The notes under the pieces: model-generated
What the model was told of the DNA's origin: nothing
Database searches by the model: none
Seen by the model: only the letters and a program-made list of their open reading frames with translations
Made by a program: the position numbers and the translations under genes
Assembly: GCA_020912385.1 (NCBI GenBank)
Contig: CP087209.1
Coordinates: forward strand, 3,224,001 to 3,288,000
Length of the DNA stretch: 64,000 bases
Source of the DNA: Neofusicoccum parvum
Taxonomy: Eukaryota > Ascomycota > Dothideomycetes > Botryosphaeriales > Botryosphaeriaceae
Direction: 5' to 3'
In this document: piece after piece, positions 60,771 through 64,000 of the stretch
Layout of the letters: every line of letters starts with the position of its first letter
Position numbering within the stretch: position 1 is the stretch's first letter

Positions 60771-63500
60771 ATGGCCGCGCTCGACCTCGACAACAAAAAC
60801 CTCTTCGAGGTCTCCACCGACCCGGCCGTCATCACCCCCTTCGAGGACGTCGACGACCCGTGCGCCGACTTCTCCTTCGACGCCGACGTGCCGCTGCCCA
60901 GCATCGAGCGGGACGACGCCGCCACCTTCGCCCTGGACGGCCGCCCGTCCCCGTCGACCGACGAGCCCTACACCTGCACCGCCCGGAGCTCGCCGCGCCG
61001 CCTGTCCGACCACACCCAGCTGACCGAGCCGTCGTCCATCTCCGACATGCCGTCCGACACCTTCTCGCTGGCCGGCCACAGGACCAAGCCCGCCGCGCGC
61101 AGCCCGTCCGTCTCGCCTACCAAGCAGCCCAACCGCGCCGCCGTCTCCTTCCGCCACCCCAGCAGCGTGCGCGCCCTCCAGCTGGCCACCAGCGCCAGCG
61201 CCAGCAACTCCCCGCCGTCATCCCACCAACACCAGAAACCCAAACGCCCTCACCCCACCCGCTCGCACACCACCCACGACCACCACCACCGCCACCACCG
61301 CACCGCCGCCCCAACCCTCACCCCCACCCGCCAACCCCAGCAGCAAGCCCCCCTCGTCCTCCTCCACATCACCCTCCTCCCACCGCCCCCTCCCCCACCC
61401 TTCCCCCCGCACATCCTCGCCGCCACCCTCCCCCGCCGCACCCACGCCGCCTACCGCGCCCTCGCCGCCGCCCTGGCCGACCCGACGCTCCTGTCGCGCG
61501 GCCTGCTGGTGCCGCACCCGCGCGACGAGTACGAGGTGCTGGAGGAGCGGCTGCTGGAGTCGCTCGGGCTGCGGCCGCCGCGCGTGCTCAAGTGCGGGCA
61601 CTTCTGGGGGGCGGGCGAGGACGAAGAAGAAGCCGGCTGGGGCGAGCGGCGGGATAGCGGGTGCGAGGCGGTGGAGGACGAGGACGAGGAGGAGGTGTGC
61701 GATGAGTGCAGCGCCCCGCTCGCGCTGGACGATGCGCGCGCTGGTGGCGGCAGGTGGGATGTCAGGATCTATGCTGCGAACGGGTTGATGCGGTCGGGCG
61801 CGTGGGCGGCGGCGTGGAGCGAGATGGAGCGCGTGGATGTGGAGATCTCGCCGTGGATCTCGCCGAAGCAGTGGCGCGCCATGCAGGCGGCGGTGGACGA
61901 AGAAGAGCGCGAGAGGCAGGAGGCCGAGCGCCGGGACGACGAGGAGCGCCGGAGGGAGGTGGCCGAAGCGGAGGAGGCGGTGAGGGCGGAGGTGGAGAGG
62001 GAGGCGGGGGTGAGAGCGGCGAGGGTGGCGAAGAGGGCCGAGGAGGAGAAGTTGAGGTTGATTGGGAGTGCGGCGTTGGCTGCGGCGGCTGAGCGCAAGA
62101 TGGCGGATGAGAGGATCAAGGATGCGGTGAAGGAGGAGAGGAGGAGGCAGAGGGAGGAGGTTGCGAAGAGGAGGGCTGAGATGGCGGCTGCGAGGCAGGC
62201 TGCCCGGCAGAACATCCCGCTGGGGACGCTGCTGAGGAACTCGCTCTACGTCCTGGCCGCTGACCGCAAGAACATCCTCATCCTCCTGCTCAGCACTTTG
62301 GTGGCTTTCCTGTCAATGCAGTCCGTCGCACCCAACAGCCAGTCGGTGGAGCTGGAAGTCCTGTCTTTCGACACACCAGCCATCGACAACCTCGCCATCC
62401 CTTCCGCTCCAATCGAGGTCGTGTACACCACCTCCACCACCATCGTCACCCGAACCGCCTTCCTCATGGAGACTTTCGCACCTGCCCTGCCCATCGTCGC
62501 CGCGGACCAAAAGGACCGGATCTTCGAGCCGGTGGCGTCGAAAAGCCCTGTAGCGGCCGACCCCTCGCCATCCTCTGATTTTCTCCTCGAAGCGGACACC
62601 CCCGTCCTAGTCGTCGAGGAAGAGGTAGCGATCGCCTCCGCACAGACCGAAGCTTCTGGAACATCCGAAGGCGAAGCGATCATGCTCGCATCGCCTGACG
62701 CCGCCGATCACGCATCCACAGGAGTTGACAGCTCCCCGACTCAAGACAACGAACACACTGCTGAACCATCCCTCGGCCCGGAGACCATGGAACCAGAAGA
62801 AGAGCAAGGAAGCAGCAGCAGCTCACCAGCCACCACCGATCAGGAAGCTGCGGAAGTGATGGAGGACGTGGCCGAGACCAGCAACCCGGCACCAAGCCCC
62901 ATGGCCAGCGAGGAGAGGAGGGAGTCCACGGCCACGGATACGGCGTCCATGGATGTTCCGATCCATCTCGACACGGACGAACACATGACCCCCGTAAGCA
63001 CTGTCCGCACACCGTTTGAGGTCGCCCAATATCCGGTTTGCGCCGCCCAGGAAGCTGAGCAGGGACTTCGCGCGGATGAATCCATGCTGGACGTGGAGGA
63101 ACCGAGCGTTGCGCCGGAGCAGTGTTCCTCTCAGCCCGCCGCGGATTACTTCGGTCAGAGTTGGATTTGCCCTACGGCTGATGAGAGGGAAGACGTGTCT
63201 ATGGATACGGACGACGATGATGCTGCGGAGGCTTTCATGGAAGCGGTCGTGTTGGAGGAGCCAAAGGTCGAGGGTGTTGTCACCGAGGAGACGAAGGCCC
63301 AGATTATCGAAGACGAAGAGAGCGATGCTGAGAAGGAGGCGCAAGACATCACTGTCGAACAGGTCGATGGGACAGAGTCAGCTGAAATTGTTGTGCAGCT
63401 GCCGAAAGATGTTGAGAGTCCGGTGGACCAGCCAGCTGAAGAAACGAGGGTGGACGCAGAGGAGATTAATGTGGTGCTTGATGTGGCGTCTGATGTTTAA
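60771..63500 (+). CDS. Large single-TM coiled-coil protein of unknown function
   Basis: Single exon, 909 aa, starting at ATG after CCACACCACC. The frame is open further upstream (from about 60600), but the chosen start has the best context and acidic N-terminus. The order is: a disordered acidic N-terminus, a His/Pro/Ser-rich segment (about 145-215), a conserved-looking block with RTHAAYRALAAALADPTLL and DEYEVLEERLLESLGL (about 220-265), a Cys pair VCDECSAPL near 309-316, a long Glu/Arg/Ala coiled coil (about 373-480), one membrane span (NILILLLSTLVAFLSMQSV, about 500-519) and an acidic Ser/Pro/Glu C-terminus of about 390 residues. A protein of similar layout in fungi is sometimes annotated as a pathway-specific nitrogen regulator, but no DNA-binding domain is visible. 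A role at the ER or nuclear envelope is only a guess. Confidence 0.8.
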   Translation: MAALDLDNKNLFEVSTDPAVITPFEDVDDPCADFSFDADVPLPSIERDDAATFALDGRPSPSTDEPYTCTARSSPRRLSDHTQLTEPSSISDMPSDTFSLAGHRTKPAARSPSVSPTKQPNRAAVSFRHPSSVRALQLATSASASNSPPSSHQHQKPKRPHPTRSHTTHDHHHRHHRTAAPTLTPTRQPQQQAPLVLLHITLLPPPPPPPFPPHILAATLPRRTHAAYRALAAALADPTLLSRGLLVPHPRDEYEVLEERLLESLGLRPPRVLKCGHFWGAGEDEEEAGWGERRDSGCEAVEDEDEEEVCDECSAPLALDDARAGGGRWDVRIYAANGLMRSGAWAAAWSEMERVDVEISPWISPKQWRAMQAAVDEEERERQEAERRDDEERRREVAEAEEAVRAEVEREAGVRAARVAKRAEEEKLRLIGSAALAAAAERKMADERIKDAVKEERRRQREEVAKRRAEMAAARQAARQNIPLGTLLRNSLYVLAADRKNILILLLSTLVAFLSMQSVAPNSQSVELEVLSFDTPAIDNLAIPSAPIEVVYTTSTTIVTRTAFLMETFAPALPIVAADQKDRIFEPVASKSPVAADPSPSSDFLLEADTPVLVVEEEVAIASAQTEASGTSEGEAIMLASPDAADHASTGVDSSPTQDNEHTAEPSLGPETMEPEEEQGSSSSSPATTDQEAAEVMEDVAETSNPAPSPMASEERRESTATDTASMDVPIHLDTDEHMTPVSTVRTPFEVAQYPVCAAQEAEQGLRADESMLDVEEPSVAPEQCSSQPAADYFGQSWICPTADEREDVSMDTDDDDAAEAFMEAVVLEEPKVEGVVTEETKAQIIEDEESDAEKEAQDITVEQVDGTESAEIVVQLPKDVESPVDQPAEETRVDAEEINVVLDVASDV

Positions 63501-63809
63501 ACGGTATGACGAATCTGGGAACTCAATGGGCGTCTTCTTTTCTATTTTCGAATAAGCGTTTGGCATAGCAACGAGCATTCTGGGAGTACTGGGTAGGATC
63601 AACAGCGTGGCGCCAAAAGGGAAATTGGGAATCGAAACTTTGGGAATCATAAGCAAAAAGTCAAATAAACATCTACTTTGGATCGTAGATCTCGTATTTC
63701 CGTTCCCTTTAATCGCATTTGGAGTTCACTCAAAACCTGGACGAGCCCTGCCAGACGCCCGCAAATGCAATCATAGTACAGCCATGCCATGACCGAAGCC
63801 AGGAGTGAT
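63501..63809. other. Convergent intergenic region
   Basis: 309 bases between the stop codons of the coiled-coil protein and the UCH37-like gene. Nothing noticed beyond 3' UTR sequence. Confidence 0.5.
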
Positions 63810-64000
63810 TCAAACATCCATCTCATCGGACGCGATGCCCTTCTTGGCACGGTCCTGGGCTCTTTGCCGAGTCTTCGCCTTGGCCTCGTCCACCCACTGG
63901 TCGTACTTGCCGTCGTCGACCTTTGCCTTGACGACGCCCTTCATCAGCTCGCCGACGAAGCCGACGAAGTTGTGGCGGCGCAGCGAGTTCTCCCACATCC
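63810..64000 (-). CDS. Ubiquitin C-terminal hydrolase, UCH37/UCHL5 type (3' end only)
   Basis: Only the last 63 codons are in the window; the gene continues past the right edge on the minus strand. The segment SLRRHNFVGFVGELMKGVV followed by AKVDDGKYDQWVDEAKAKTRQRAQ matches the C-terminal ULD region of UCH37-family deubiquitinases, where an RRHNY/F motif starts the helix that contacts the proteasome receptor Rpn13 or the INO80 subunit NFRKB in animals. The end ASDEMDV is short and acidic. The catalytic domain is outside the window, so activity cannot be judged. Confidence 0.8.
   Translation of the reverse strand, partial: MWENSLRRHNFVGFVGELMKGVVKAKVDDGKYDQWVDEAKAKTRQRAQDRAKKGIASDEMDV

Noticed and set aside
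1..64000. tRNA, 5S rRNA, spliceosomal snRNA or CRISPR arrays
   Set aside because: No B-box with a matching cloverleaf, no 5S or snRNA signature sequences, and no spaced repeat array were seen on either strand by eye.
1..64000. Secondary-metabolite cluster, intact transposon or viral sequence
   Set aside because: No polyketide synthase, NRPS, terpene synthase, transposase, reverse transcriptase or viral gene is recognisable. The 2-hydroxyacid dehydrogenase, dioxygenase and ALDH are far apart with unrelated neighbours.

Overview
The window is nuclear DNA from a filamentous ascomycete (Pezizomycotina; a dothideomycete would fit, but I cannot fix the class from sequence alone). The evidence is short GT-AG introns with recognisable branch points (CTAAC/CTGAC), monocistronic genes on both strands, strong C/G preference at third codon positions, and fungal families such as a HET-domain protein, ATG27, a Git3-like GPCR, a GPI-anchored Thr/Ser/Pro-rich wall protein and an extracellular intradiol dioxygenase. 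Exon boundaries were worked out by hand from splice signals and reading phase; every multi-exon model given adds up to a whole number of codons.

Layout. 0.3-2.8 kb: SDO1/SBDS ribosome maturation factor, convergent with a secreted GPI-type PEBP protein. 2.8-8.2 kb: a long gene-free stretch with a hairpin-rich block at about 5.35-6.1 kb that may encode a structured RNA. 8.2-15.5 kb: a bZIP regulator, long-form tRNase Z (TRZ1) and a 2-hydroxyacid dehydrogenase. 15.5-20.3 kb: an intergenic region with CGG palindromes, a small disordered protein and a HET protein. 21.3-27.9 kb: ATG27, then the divergent pair SAP18/PRP18, then DML1 (misato). 31.4-32.8 kb: a repeat-rich wall protein. 34.7-39.3 kb: a large LCAT-like lipase-fold protein and an F-box protein. 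41.7-43.5 kb: an extracellular intradiol dioxygenase and an apparently decayed small secreted-protein gene. 45.4-50.9 kb: a membrane RING-H2 protein, two small unknown proteins, an aldehyde dehydrogenase and a Git3-like GPCR. 51-55 kb: gene-poor. 55-64 kb: a secreted repeat protein with dibasic sites, an unresolved GC-rich locus, a large-ectodomain membrane protein, a single-TM coiled-coil protein, and the 3' end of a UCH37-type deubiquitinase running off the right edge.

How the genes relate. There is no secondary-metabolite cluster, transposon or operon-like module. Conserved housekeeping genes (RNA processing: SDO1, TRZ1, PRP18, SAP18; autophagy and mitochondria: ATG27, DML1; proteostasis: F-box, RING, UCH) alternate with surface and environment genes (PEBP, wall protein, dioxygenase, GPCR, HET, secreted repeat protein). 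The conserved genes have short intergenic distances; the surface/secreted genes sit beside long gene-free stretches.

I did not find a clear, previously undescribed multi-gene system. The best leads are the hairpin-rich block at 5.35-6.1 kb, the CGG palindromes upstream of the dehydrogenase, the decayed secreted gene with an intact TATA box, the ATG-less open frame joined to TRZ1, and a stop-free in-frame intron in the small protein at 16.9-17.5 kb.
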